A DNA stretch of 64,000 nucleotides. Source: Arthrobacter sp. TPD3018 (GTDB lineage Bacteria > Pseudomonadota > Alphaproteobacteria > Sphingomonadales > Sphingomonadaceae). The notes beneath the pieces were generated by a model, which saw nothing but the letters and a program-made list of their open reading frames with translations, had not been told where the DNA came from and searched no databases. The DNA lies in assembly GCA_003075315.1 (NCBI GenBank), contig QDFQ01000003.1, positions 248,001 to 312,000 of the forward strand. Direction: 5' to 3'. The position numbers were made by a program, and so were the translations under genes. This document shows, piece by piece, positions 1 through 9,430 of this stretch (within the stretch, counting starts at the first letter, position 1; every line of letters begins with the position of its first letter).

Positions 1-748
1 GCATGCGAACGGCGTGAAATATGGCGTGATGGGCGCCGCGGCGATCATCTTCTTCGCCTTCTACGGCTTCGATGCCATCTCGACCGCGGCGGAGGAGGCG
101 AAGAATCCCGAGCGCGATCTGGCGATCGGCATCGTCGGATCGATGATCGCCTGCACCGCCATCTATATGATCGTCGCCGCCGTGGCGGTGGGGGCGCTCA
201 GCTACACGCGCTTCGGCTCCAGCCCGGAACCGCTGGCGCTGATCCTGCGGGAGATCGATCAGGGCGGTATCGCGACGATCGTCGCGGCGGCGGCGGCGGT
301 CGCGCTGCCGACGGTGTTGCTCGCCTTCCTGTACGGGCAGAGCCGCATCTTCCTGGTCATGGCGCGCGACGGCTTCCTGCCGCAGAGCCTGGCGAAGGTA
401 TCGAAGCGCGGGACGCCGGCACGGATCACCGCGATGACTGCGGTGTTCGTCGCCGCGATCGCCGGTCTGGCGCCGCTCGACGTCATCGCCAGCCTCGCCA
501 ATGCGGGTACGTTGTGCGCCTTCGTCGCGGTCGCTGCCTGCGTGCTGGTGCTGCGCCGCCGCGACCCCGCCGCGCGCCGGCCGTTCCGCACGCCGCTCGC
601 CTGGGTCGTGGCGCCGCTCGCCATCTTGGGCTGCTGCTATCTGTTCACCAGCCTGCAGGTGGTGACGCAGATCGCGTTCCTTGGCTGGAACGCCTTCGGT
701 CTGCTCGTCTACTTCCTCTACGCGCGCGGTCGGGCGCAGATCGCGTGA
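1..748 (+). CDS. APC-family amino acid permease, C-terminal part
   Basis: The reading frame is open from base 2, so the gene starts upstream and about 248 C-terminal residues are visible. The segment FYGFDAISTAAEEAKNPERD followed by alternating hydrophobic helices is typical of the cationic-amino-acid/YfnA branch of the APC superfamily, where the conserved EEAKNP lies just after a membrane helix. I count about six to seven membrane-spanning stretches, ending in a short basic tail. The role is inner-membrane uptake or exchange of an amino acid; the substrate cannot be told from this part. The stop codon overlaps the GTG start of the MTA phosphorylase gene by four bases (GTGA), so the two are probably cotranscribed. 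That could link transport to methionine salvage, but this is inference. Confidence 0.88.
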   Translation, partial: HANGVKYGVMGAAAIIFFAFYGFDAISTAAEEAKNPERDLAIGIVGSMIACTAIYMIVAAVAVGALSYTRFGSSPEPLALILREIDQGGIATIVAAAAAVALPTVLLAFLYGQSRIFLVMARDGFLPQSLAKVSKRGTPARITAMTAVFVAAIAGLAPLDVIASLANAGTLCAFVAVAACVLVLRRRDPAARRPFRTPLAWVVAPLAILGCCYLFTSLQVVTQIAFLGWNAFGLLVYFLYARGRAQIA

Positions 749-1602
749 GCGGCTGGCATATCGGCATCATCGGCGGGTCGGGGCTGTACGACGTTGCCGG
801 GATCGAGGACGGCCGCTGGGTCGAAGTCGCGACGCCTTGGGGGCAGCCCTCCGATGCGATCTTCACGGGGTGCGTCGGTGCGGCCCGCGTGTCGTTCCTG
901 CCGCGCCACGGCCGGGGGCATCGGATCAGCCCCGACGAGCTCAATGCCCGCGCCAATATCGATGCGCTGAAGCGGATGGGCGTCACCGACGTGCTGGCGG
1001 TGTCGTCGGTCGGGTCGCTGGTCGAAGATCGCCCGCCGGGCAGCTTCACGATCGTCGACCAGTTCATCGACCGGACGAAGGGGCGCGTGTCGAGCTTCTT
1101 CGGCACCGGCTGCGTCGCGCATGTCTCGATGGCCGATCCGGTCTGCCCGCGGCTGTCGGCGTTGGTCGCAGACGCGGCGGGGGAGGGCGTGAATCGCGGC
1201 GGCACCTATCTCGCGATGGAGGGGCCGCAATTTTCGACGCGTGCGGAAAGCCTGCTCTACCGGCAATGGGGCTGCCATGTGATCGGCATGACCGCAATGC
1301 CCGAGGCCAAGCTCGCCCGCGAGGCGGAGCTGCCCTATGCGCTGGTCGGCATGGTGACGGATTACGACTGCTGGCGTGCGGAGGAGGCGGCGGTCGATGT
1401 GACGCAGGTGCTGGCGCAGCTGTCCGCCAATGCGGCGAAGGCGCGAGCCATGGTGCTGGCATTGCTACGCGGGTTGCCGGCGGAGCGGGCGGCGTCGCCG
1501 ATCGATACGTGCCTGGATGCGGCGATCATCACTGCGAAGGGCGCGCGCGATCCGGCGCTGGTCGCGAAGCTGGATGCGGTGGCGGGTAGGGCGCTTGCTT
1601 AA
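745..1602 (+). CDS. mtnP: S-methyl-5'-thioadenosine phosphorylase (MTAP/PNP family)
   Basis: The 285-residue protein begins at GTG 745 (overlapping the previous stop). The frame is open further upstream, but family proteins begin just before the IGIIGGSGLYD motif, which fixes this start. Further hallmarks are LPRHGRGH (phosphate-binding His), NARANIDALK, EGPQFSTRAES (nucleoside/phosphate contacts) and GMTAMPEAKLAREAELPYA. The enzyme phosphorolyses methylthioadenosine, the by-product of polyamine and homoserine-lactone synthesis, to adenine and methylthioribose 1-phosphate in the cytoplasm. GMTAMPE fits MTAP better than a purine nucleoside phosphorylase (usually MTN-P-E), although the two are close. 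Length is normal (about 280 to 290). Confidence 0.93.
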   Translation: MSGWHIGIIGGSGLYDVAGIEDGRWVEVATPWGQPSDAIFTGCVGAARVSFLPRHGRGHRISPDELNARANIDALKRMGVTDVLAVSSVGSLVEDRPPGSFTIVDQFIDRTKGRVSSFFGTGCVAHVSMADPVCPRLSALVADAAGEGVNRGGTYLAMEGPQFSTRAESLLYRQWGCHVIGMTAMPEAKLAREAELPYALVGMVTDYDCWRAEEAAVDVTQVLAQLSANAAKARAMVLALLRGLPAERAASPIDTCLDAAIITAKGARDPALVAKLDAVAGRALA

Positions 1603-1610
1603 ACTCTTCC

Positions 1611-1716
1611 GTCACCCCGGACTTGTTCCGGGGTCCACTGTGCCGCGAGGGCGGGGTAGGAGGCTTCAGCCTCTCTCCTCGCCGCAGAGTGGACCCCGGA
1701 ACAAGTCCGGGGTGAC
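1611..1716. repeat. Inverted-repeat element, family R1 copy a
   Basis: A 106-bp element with outer arms GTCACCCCGGACTTGTTCCG and its near-exact reverse complement ending CCGGGGTGAC. A conserved inner part (GGTCCACTG...GCAGAGTGGACC) surrounds a G-rich centre. Other copies are at 19702, 39212, 55159 (partial) and 58775. It lies between mtnP and the convergent acnA. Confidence 0.9.
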
Positions 1717-1750
1717 GAAGTGCTTTGGGCAGCGGCTCGCCCAATAAAAA

Positions 1751-1777
1751 GGGGAGGGGCCTTGCGGCACCTCCCCT
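1751..1777. terminator. Bidirectional terminator between mtnP and acnA
   Basis: Hairpin arms GGGGAGG and CCTCCCC enclose a GC-rich loop, with AAAAA on the left and TTCTT on the right. The gene arrangement is convergent, so it can serve both strands. Confidence 0.7.
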
Positions 1778-1803
1778 TCTTCGTGTCCGAAGGTCGAACC
1801 CTC

Positions 1804-4491
<2,688 letters not shown>

Positions 4492-4648
4492 TATGGTCCC
4501 TTCAATTTGGCTCGAGGGCGCTCGGGGAGGCGGCAGGGAAGCCGCGCGGGCGCGCGATGAGCGCTGCGAAAGCGTATGTCGCCGCGGCCTTAGCAAGGGG
4601 TTTACGGTTGGGGAAGCGCCTATGCTGCGCGTGCGTTCGCTTGGCGGC

Positions 4649-5374
4649 TCAGGTCGTGGGCGCGGGGAGGATCGCCTGTCCCGTCGCCAGCGTCTTGCCG
4701 CGGGTAATGATGACGTGGTCGCCGACCTTCGCTTGCGCAAACAGCAATTTGGCGAAGGCGACGGGAACGCCGATACAGCCGTGGGTCGCATAGCCCCATT
4801 CGACCTTCGATCCGTGGATCGCGACGCCATCGCCGGTCAGGCGCAGCGTGTAGGGCATGGGTGCATTGTCATAGGTGCGCGACACGTGCGTCGCATCCTT
4901 CATCAGAATCGGAAAGGTGCCGAGCGGCGTCGGTTTTTCGTCGGCGCCGTACAGGATCGCGGCCGCGCCGATCTCATAGCCGTCGCGGAAGACGGAGAGC
5001 GTCTGTGCGGCGAGATCGACCGTGATGATCAGCGGACCATCGGGCACGCCCTTGGTATCCCAGGCGTAATCGCCGAACTTGATCGGGCCGATATCGAGGA
5101 TGCGCTTGACCTGCATGCTCTCCGGCGCGGGCGTGGGCGTGGAGAGGGCGGCAGGCGTCGGCTTGGCGGTCGCTGCGGCGGGTGTAACGGCCGCGGCCGC
5201 GGCCGCGGCCGGGGGCGAGGGGAGGATGGTGCGCCGCTCGGTCGGTGCCTTAGCCGGTGTTGGCCCGGCGACCGATGCGGTACCATGCGGCGCCACCGCG
5301 GCAATCGCAGCGATTCCGATGACGGCGCCGGCAAGGATCAGTCTGGCCGCAATGGCCTGGCGACGGGCAACCAC
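4649..5374 (-). CDS. L,D-transpeptidase (YkuD domain), secreted
   Basis: The 241-residue protein has an N-terminal membrane or signal segment (residues about 8 to 30), a low-complexity Ala/Pro/Thr linker (about 35 to 85) and a C-terminal YkuD domain. The catalytic motif appears as HGS...ATHGCIGVP, with the nucleophilic Cys in THGC. The enzyme makes 3-3 cross-links in peptidoglycan or attaches proteins to it, acting in the periplasm. The linker is partly encoded by a GGCCGC tandem run (5189 to 5210) giving poly-Ala, so its length may vary between strains. The gene stands alone, tail to head with acnA upstream on the same strand. Confidence 0.9.
   Translation of the reverse strand: MVARRQAIAARLILAGAVIGIAAIAAVAPHGTASVAGPTPAKAPTERRTILPSPPAAAAAAAVTPAAATAKPTPAALSTPTPAPESMQVKRILDIGPIKFGDYAWDTKGVPDGPLIITVDLAAQTLSVFRDGYEIGAAAILYGADEKPTPLGTFPILMKDATHVSRTYDNAPMPYTLRLTGDGVAIHGSKVEWGYATHGCIGVPVAFAKLLFAQAKVGDHVIITRGKTLATGQAILPAPTT
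5189..5210. repeat. GGCCGC tandem run in the transpeptidase linker
   Basis: Nearly four copies of the hexamer GGCCGC in a row lie inside the Ala-rich linker of the L,D-transpeptidase. In-frame length change here would only alter the linker. Confidence 0.8.
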
Positions 5375-5517
5375 GATGCATGTTCCGGAAACGATGTACG
5401 GAGCCGCGAAGATGGGCGCGTTTCGCGGGCAATGCGAGTCGGCAAATCAGGCTGTGCCGTGGCGGTACGGAGCAGGGGTCCGTCAACCTTCCGGTAATGC
5501 CCTCGCGATCGCAAACA

Positions 5518-5542
5518 GGAACATTGTCCGCCCCTATCCGGT
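5518..5542 (+). promoter_or_regulatory. Possible EcfG-type stress promoter
   Basis: GGAAC (5518 to 5522) is followed 17 bases later by GGTT (5540 to 5543), close to the alphaproteobacterial EcfG consensus GGAAC-N16/17-CGTT with one mismatch in the -10 part. It lies about 30 bases before the GTG of the small gene at 5572. Confidence 0.4.
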
Positions 5543-5571
5543 TGAGCGAAAAGACCAAAAGGAGCGATGCC

Positions 5572-5856
5572 GTGTCCCATATCCCCAATTCCGCGATGAA
5601 ACACGCCGGCCCCGTCCACCACGACCCCGCGCCGGAGGCCCGGCCTGGCAAGCCGAATCGGGTGGAAAACGGCCAGGGGCTCGGCCTGCCGACATGGCTG
5701 GCGATCGGCGGCACGCTCGTTGTCGGGGCGGCGGCGGCGCTTGCGGTGCCGCTGCTGCGCGGCCGTGAGACCCCGGTGCCCAAGCGGCGCGGCAAGCGCG
5801 CGACGGTACGCAAGGCGGCATCAGGCGCCAAACATCGCAAGGCGGCCGCAAAATAG
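5572..5856 (+). CDS. Small basic single-membrane-span protein, unknown function
   Basis: I place the start at GTG 5572 because AAAAGGAG lies seven bases upstream; the same frame is open further back but has no ribosome site. The 94-residue product has a polar N-terminal half rich in His and Pro, one hydrophobic stretch (LPTWLAIGGTLVVGAAAALAVPLL), then a strongly basic Lys/Arg tail. This suggests a small inner-membrane protein with a positively charged end, perhaps facing DNA or lipid head groups. I recognise no family. The possible stress promoter upstream fits a stress-induced small membrane protein. Confidence 0.6.
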   Translation: MSHIPNSAMKHAGPVHHDPAPEARPGKPNRVENGQGLGLPTWLAIGGTLVVGAAAALAVPLLRGRETPVPKRRGKRATVRKAASGAKHRKAAAK

Positions 5857-5925
5857 GCCCAGATTGGCGGAAGCGCTGGTGATGCGCGCCAGCCGTGCTA
5901 GACCCGCTCCGGGCATGGGACGACG

Positions 5926-6600
5926 ATGAAGGCGCGCGACGACACCGGGCGGAACGGATCGAACGGTATCGCCGCGCCACTGCGCGACGGCGATGCCATT
6001 CGCGCGCGTGCCACCGCGAGCCCGGTATCCGATCCCGCCGCGGCGTTCGATCGCCTGTCGCGCCGCCATCGCGAATGCCTGCGCGGGGTGCGCGCGCTCA
6101 AGGGCTCCAAGGAAATCGCCGAAGAGCTCGGCATCGAGAAATCCACCGTCGACAGCTATCTGACCGAGGCCGTGAAGCTGCTCGGCGCACGCAATCGGCG
6201 CGATGCGGCGCTGCGCTGGGCAGCGTATGAAGATCAGGCCGTCGAGCCAAGTATCAATGATATAACGATTATTACCGAAGCGGGGGACCCCGATAAAATC
6301 GGGGGTGATTCTGCGCGGCTATCCCCGCTCGCTGCCGATCCGCCACTGCCGGTGGTGCCGGACGAGACCATCGTCATGGCAGCGGACAGCGGCGGCGCCC
6401 GGCCTTTCAGGTCATCGGCGTTCCCGATCCGGCTGCCCTTCCGGCGGAAAGGACAACGGGGCAACGACCTGACGGTTGGGGATCGGTTGATCTGGATACA
6501 GGCCATCGCATTCGGCACCATCGTCGGTTTCGGCATGTTGATGAGCGGCCTCCAGGCACTGACCCATTTGATCGAGGCGCTGACCCGCAACCTTTCCTGA
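5926..6600 (+). CDS. LuxR-type HTH regulator with C-terminal membrane anchor
   Basis: The 224-residue protein has a LuxR/FixJ-type helix-turn-helix at about 41 to 100 (LSRRHRECLRG...SKEIAEELGIEKSTVDSYLTEAVKLLG), then a polar linker of roughly 85 residues, and ends with a hydrophobic helix (about 188 to 212, IWIQAIAFGTIVGFGML). The DNA-binding domain is at the front and the membrane segment at the back, the reverse of ordinary LuxR receptors, and no receiver or autoinducer domain is present. It is probably a tethered transcription factor whose activity depends on a membrane partner or on release. Following genes on the same strand encode a small soluble protein and a membrane protein that could be that partner. 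Confidence 0.75.
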   Translation: MKARDDTGRNGSNGIAAPLRDGDAIRARATASPVSDPAAAFDRLSRRHRECLRGVRALKGSKEIAEELGIEKSTVDSYLTEAVKLLGARNRRDAALRWAAYEDQAVEPSINDITIITEAGDPDKIGGDSARLSPLAADPPLPVVPDETIVMAADSGGARPFRSSAFPIRLPFRRKGQRGNDLTVGDRLIWIQAIAFGTIVGFGMLMSGLQALTHLIEALTRNLS

Positions 6601-6644
6601 TCGTCAGCGAAAGCGCCCTGCACGGGGTGGAAAGGGTCGCCATC

Positions 6645-7034
6645 ATGTCATCTATCGTCGCATCGCGCACCGCTCCGGTCGCGGCATCCTCCGTCGCCAG
6701 CCAGGCCGCGGCCGACGCCGTCGCGCAGCTGCTCTGGAAGCTCGAGACGCAGCTCGACGAGGCTTTCTCCACCGGCGGCGAGCTGCTCGCGGCACTGCCC
6801 CGCGCCCGCCACGCCGCCAACCTGCCGGCGATCGCCGGGCAGCAGGCGTTCGAAGTGCTGGGCCAGGCGATCATGGCGATCGGCGCCGCCCGCGGCCACA
6901 CCGTTGCCGGCCATCGCGTCATCGAAAAGATCGGTAAGCAGATCGGGTATGAAACGAGCTTCGGCGACGAAAAGCCCAAGCCCGAATTCGCCCCGACGGG
7001 CGTCGACGCGGGGCATCTCCGCGCCGTCGCCTAA
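6645..7034 (+). CDS. Small Ala-rich helical protein, unknown
   Basis: The 129-residue product starts at ATG 6645 (AAAGGG eight bases upstream); an in-frame GTG at 6627 is a weaker choice. The sequence is Ala-rich and mostly helical, with no signal peptide or membrane span, and ends in a charged, Pro-containing tail (EKPKPEFAPTGVDAG). I recognise no domain. It follows the anchored LuxR gene by 44 bases, so the two may form an operon, and it could be a target or partner of that regulator. Confidence 0.6.
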   Translation: MSSIVASRTAPVAASSVASQAAADAVAQLLWKLETQLDEAFSTGGELLAALPRARHAANLPAIAGQQAFEVLGQAIMAIGAARGHTVAGHRVIEKIGKQIGYETSFGDEKPKPEFAPTGVDAGHLRAVA

Positions 7035-7039
7035 GGCGT

Positions 7040-7085
7040 CATGGCCCGGTTCGTGAAGTTTGCTCCTTTTACCGGCCGGGCCATG
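7040..7085. promoter_or_regulatory. 10-bp inverted repeat before the membrane-protein gene
   Basis: CATGGCCCGG (7040 to 7049) and CCGGGCCATG (7076 to 7085) are perfect arms around a 26-base, A/T-richer spacer. This may be an operator, or an attenuating hairpin between the genes at 6645 and 7103. It has no T-run, so it is not a classical terminator. Confidence 0.5.
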
Positions 7086-7102
7086 GCCCCACAGGGCAGA
7101 TC

Positions 7103-7573
7103 ATGACACACGTCATCGTCTTCAATGCGCTGTTGCTCATCGCCTGCGGATACGCCTTCCTGATGGGAGGCGCGCCGGAGCGGTGGACTGCCCTGGTGTT
7201 CGTAGGCAGCGCATTCGCCACCTTTCTGGCGCCATTCTACGATTCGCTGCGACCCTTCCGGCATGTCGAACCTGCGCTCCTGCTGGTCGACCTGATCATG
7301 CTGGTGGGGCTGTTGGTCATCGCCCTGCGCGCGGACCGCTATTGGCCGCTGTACGTCAGCGCGCTGCACCTGATCACGCTGGCGATCCATGGCGTGAAGG
7401 CCATTCAGCCGTCGCTGGTGCCGTGGATGTACGCGGGCGCGAGCGGCAAGATCGCCTATCCCATGCTGCTGATGCTGGCGATCGGCGCGTTGCGCCACCG
7501 CCAGCGCAAGGCCCAGTTCGGGAGCGACCGCGACTGGTCGCCCCTGCGCCAACCGGACATCCCTTCATCATGA
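7103..7573 (+). CDS. Four- to five-span membrane protein, unknown
   Basis: The 156-residue protein is almost wholly hydrophobic: helices at about 4 to 24, 28 to 46, 55 to 78, 84 to 105 and 115 to 135, with a cytoplasmic-looking basic tail. Conserved-looking polar positions include FYDSLRPFRHVEP and HGVKAIQPSLVPWMYA. I do not recognise a family. Its stop overlaps the next start (ATGA), indicating translational coupling with the DNA-binding-like protein that follows. Confidence 0.65.
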   Translation: MTHVIVFNALLLIACGYAFLMGGAPERWTALVFVGSAFATFLAPFYDSLRPFRHVEPALLLVDLIMLVGLLVIALRADRYWPLYVSALHLITLAIHGVKAIQPSLVPWMYAGASGKIAYPMLLMLAIGALRHRQRKAQFGSDRDWSPLRQPDIPSS

Positions 7574-8052
7574 CTGCCGACATACGGTTGCTGCGCTGGC
7601 CCGAACGCGATCGCGAGGAGTACGAACGGCTGGTGTCGGCGCTGGAACGCGTCCGGGCCTCCGCCGCGCGCAGCCGGGGCGAGATCGTCGCCCCCGTCCC
7701 CGCGGGCCCCGAAGAGCCTAGCGATGCCGATCGCGCGCGCACCCTGCTGGCCCAGCGCCGCCAGCGCGACGTCATGGCGGGCTCGCTCGTCGAGCTGTTC
7801 GGCGAGCCGGGGTGGGATATCCTGCTGACCTTGTTCGTCGCCTATGAAGAGGCGCGGCCGGTGACGGGCGAGGCGCTTGGCGCCCTGCTGTCCCTGCGCC
7901 CGGCGGTGCTGGCCCGCTGGCTGGACCTGCTGGTCCGACGCACGCTGATCCGCTGTGCGGCGAATGGGGCGGGCACCCTCGATCCGTCGACCCCGCTGGC
8001 GTTGACCGATGACGGGCTGGCTCTGGTCCTGCGCTGCATCGGCGGCGCGTGA
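7570..8052 (+). CDS. Possible winged-helix protein, unknown
   Basis: The 160-residue product starts at ATG 7570, overlapping the previous stop. Residues about 65 to 155 look like a winged-helix fold: EPGWDILLTLFVAYEEARPVTGEAL..., then LRPAVLARWLDLLVRRTLI and a C-terminal LTDDGLALVLR, like the wing and last helix of MarR/PadR-type domains. The N-terminal half is charged and helical. Pairing with a membrane protein suggests a small regulatory unit. Family assignment is by pattern only. Confidence 0.6.
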   Translation: MTADIRLLRWPERDREEYERLVSALERVRASAARSRGEIVAPVPAGPEEPSDADRARTLLAQRRQRDVMAGSLVELFGEPGWDILLTLFVAYEEARPVTGEALGALLSLRPAVLARWLDLLVRRTLIRCAANGAGTLDPSTPLALTDDGLALVLRCIGGA

Positions 8053-8077
8053 TGGCGAGGGCGCAGCGGCCGGCGCG

Positions 8078-8266
8078 TCAGTGCGTCGGGCCGACCAGCC
8101 GCTCCGCCTCGTCGCGCATCATCTCGACGCCCTGGCAGACGTGCAGCCCCGCGACCGTCATGTCGAGATCGTCGGCCAGCCGCATCAGCTCTTCGCCGAG
8201 CGCCACCGCGCGGTGCAGCAGCTCGCCGCGGATGCGGCGTTGCCTCTGGTCCTCAGGCGTATTCAT
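8078..8266 (-). CDS. Small 62-residue helical protein, unknown
   Basis: The start is ATG 8266 (MNTPEDQRQRRIRGELLHRA) with GAGGT upstream; the longer upstream frame runs through the divergent promoter region and is not supported. The protein is short, charged and fully helical, and I recognise no domain. It is transcribed away from the phasin-like gene; the 110-bp region between them holds a short inverted repeat. Confidence 0.6.
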   Translation of the reverse strand: MNTPEDQRQRRIRGELLHRAVALGEELMRLADDLDMTVAGLHVCQGVEMMRDEAERLVGPTH

Positions 8267-8324
8267 CACCTTGACCTCTAACCACCGCCCGCGTCCGTGC
8301 AAGCGGTTAGCGGAGCAAAAAACC

Positions 8325-8343
8325 GGGACAGCACGTTTGTCCC
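8325..8343. promoter_or_regulatory. Inverted repeat GGGACA-N7-TGTCCC in a divergent promoter
   Basis: Six-base perfect arms separated by seven bases sit midway between the divergent starts at 8266 (reverse) and 8377 (forward). The position fits a shared operator. Confidence 0.45.
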
Positions 8344-8376
8344 ACACCACCCAGACGTCATGAGAGGAGAGGCGCA

Positions 8377-8805
8377 ATGGCGGACGACACCCATCCCACC
8401 GACGATGCCGCGAAGACCGGCGGCAACCCCATGCACGATGCCGCGCAACGCGCGAGCGAGACGATGCGCGGCGCAAGCGAGGCAATGCGCGGCGCCTTCA
8501 CCGACCATGTGATGGATCCCGCCCGGCGCGCCGGCGAGGCGATGCGCGCATCCGGCCAGAAGGTGGCCGACGGCAGCGCGGCGCTGGGCCTCAAGATCAT
8601 CGAGCAGGCCGAACGCAATTCGCACGATGCGTTCGAGGCGATGCGCGAGGCGGCACAGGCGCGCGACGTCACCGACGTGCTGCGCATCCAGGGCAACTAC
8701 CTGCGCCGGCAGGGCGAACGCTCGATGGAGCAGGCGCGCGAGATCGGTGAGATGATCCTGCGCTTCGGCCGTGACGCGGTGACTCCGCCCAAATCGGGCG
8801 AGTGA
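8377..8805 (+). CDS. Phasin-like protein
   Basis: The 142-residue protein is preceded by GAGAGGAGAGG. It is almost entirely amphipathic helix with repeated AxxAxEAMRxA patterns (SETMRGASEAMRGAF, GEAMRASGQKVADGSAALGLKIIEQAERNSHDAFEAMREAA), and ends GNYLRRQGERSMEQAREIGEMILRFGRD, like the phasin_2 family that coats polyhydroxyalkanoate granules. Some family members in this group are granule-independent stress proteins. No polyhydroxyalkanoate synthase is visible in the window, although 3-hydroxybutyrate dehydrogenase is encoded at 37763. The assignment rests on composition and the EAMR...YLRRQ...EQARE pattern. Confidence 0.7.
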   Translation: MADDTHPTDDAAKTGGNPMHDAAQRASETMRGASEAMRGAFTDHVMDPARRAGEAMRASGQKVADGSAALGLKIIEQAERNSHDAFEAMREAAQARDVTDVLRIQGNYLRRQGERSMEQAREIGEMILRFGRDAVTPPKSGE

Positions 8806-8817
8806 CCGGCACGAGGG

Positions 8818-8840
8818 ACGGGTGGCGAGGGGCCGCCCGT
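8818..8840. terminator. Hairpin between convergent phasin and GNAT genes
   Basis: ACGGGTGGC and GCCGCCCGT pair with one G-U wobble around a six-base loop. There is no T-run, so strength is uncertain. Confidence 0.4.
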
Positions 8841-8843
8841 TCC

Positions 8844-9347
8844 TCAGCCGAACGGCGTCGCGCGTGCCAGCATCAGCAGGTCGTGCGCGACGCCATCGCT
8901 CGCCCGGACGTGACCGGCGAGCCGCGCTTCCTGCGTGAAGCCCAGCCGCTCGAACAGCGCCACCGATGCCGCAGCGTCGGGCGTCATGGTCGCGGTCAGC
9001 TTGGCGAGGCCGTGCGCCTGCGCAATCGCGAGCAACGCCTGCAACAGGTCGCTGCCCAGACCCTGGCCGCGTCGGTCGGACGCCACGAGCAGGCGGATTT
9101 CGCCGACATGCCCGCTCCACCCCAAGGGGTCGCGGATCAGCGCCGCGGTGGCGACGATGCGGCCTTCGTCTTCGGCGACCAGACTGTCGATCCAGCCTTC
9201 GCCAACCGCCTGCTGCCACGCCTCGATCACCCGCGGATGACGCAAATCGCGGCCGGAAAACAGCAGGTCATGCTCGGGCAGCGTCGCAGTGAAGGCGAGG
9301 ACGGCCTCGTCGTCGGTCGGCCGGAACCGGCGGATGGTGTGGCTCAT
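8844..9347 (-). CDS. GNAT-family N-acetyltransferase
   Basis: The 167-residue protein has the GNAT layout: beta strand IRRFRPTDDEAV at the N-terminus, EIRLLVASDRRGQGLGSDLLQALLAIAQ (motif A with the acetyl-CoA pyrophosphate loop RRGQGLG) at about 87 to 113, and ASVALFERLGFTQEARL (motif B) at about 125 to 141. It transfers an acetyl group from acetyl-CoA to an unknown amine. It is a single gene converging on the phasin-like gene. Confidence 0.88.
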   Translation of the reverse strand: MSHTIRRFRPTDDEAVLAFTATLPEHDLLFSGRDLRHPRVIEAWQQAVGEGWIDSLVAEDEGRIVATAALIRDPLGWSGHVGEIRLLVASDRRGQGLGSDLLQALLAIAQAHGLAKLTATMTPDAAASVALFERLGFTQEARLAGHVRASDGVAHDLLMLARATPFG

Positions 9348-9430
9348 GATCGCTCCTGGCCCGTCTGCTACCGTACGTGTGGGGCCGGTACATCGGCAGT
9401 CGCCCGGCCGGCGTCAACCCGCGGCGAGGC

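Noticed and set aside
514..744. Upstream extension of the mtnP frame
   Set aside because: It lies within the permease gene; MTAP proteins begin right before the IGIIGGSGLYD motif, at GTG 745.
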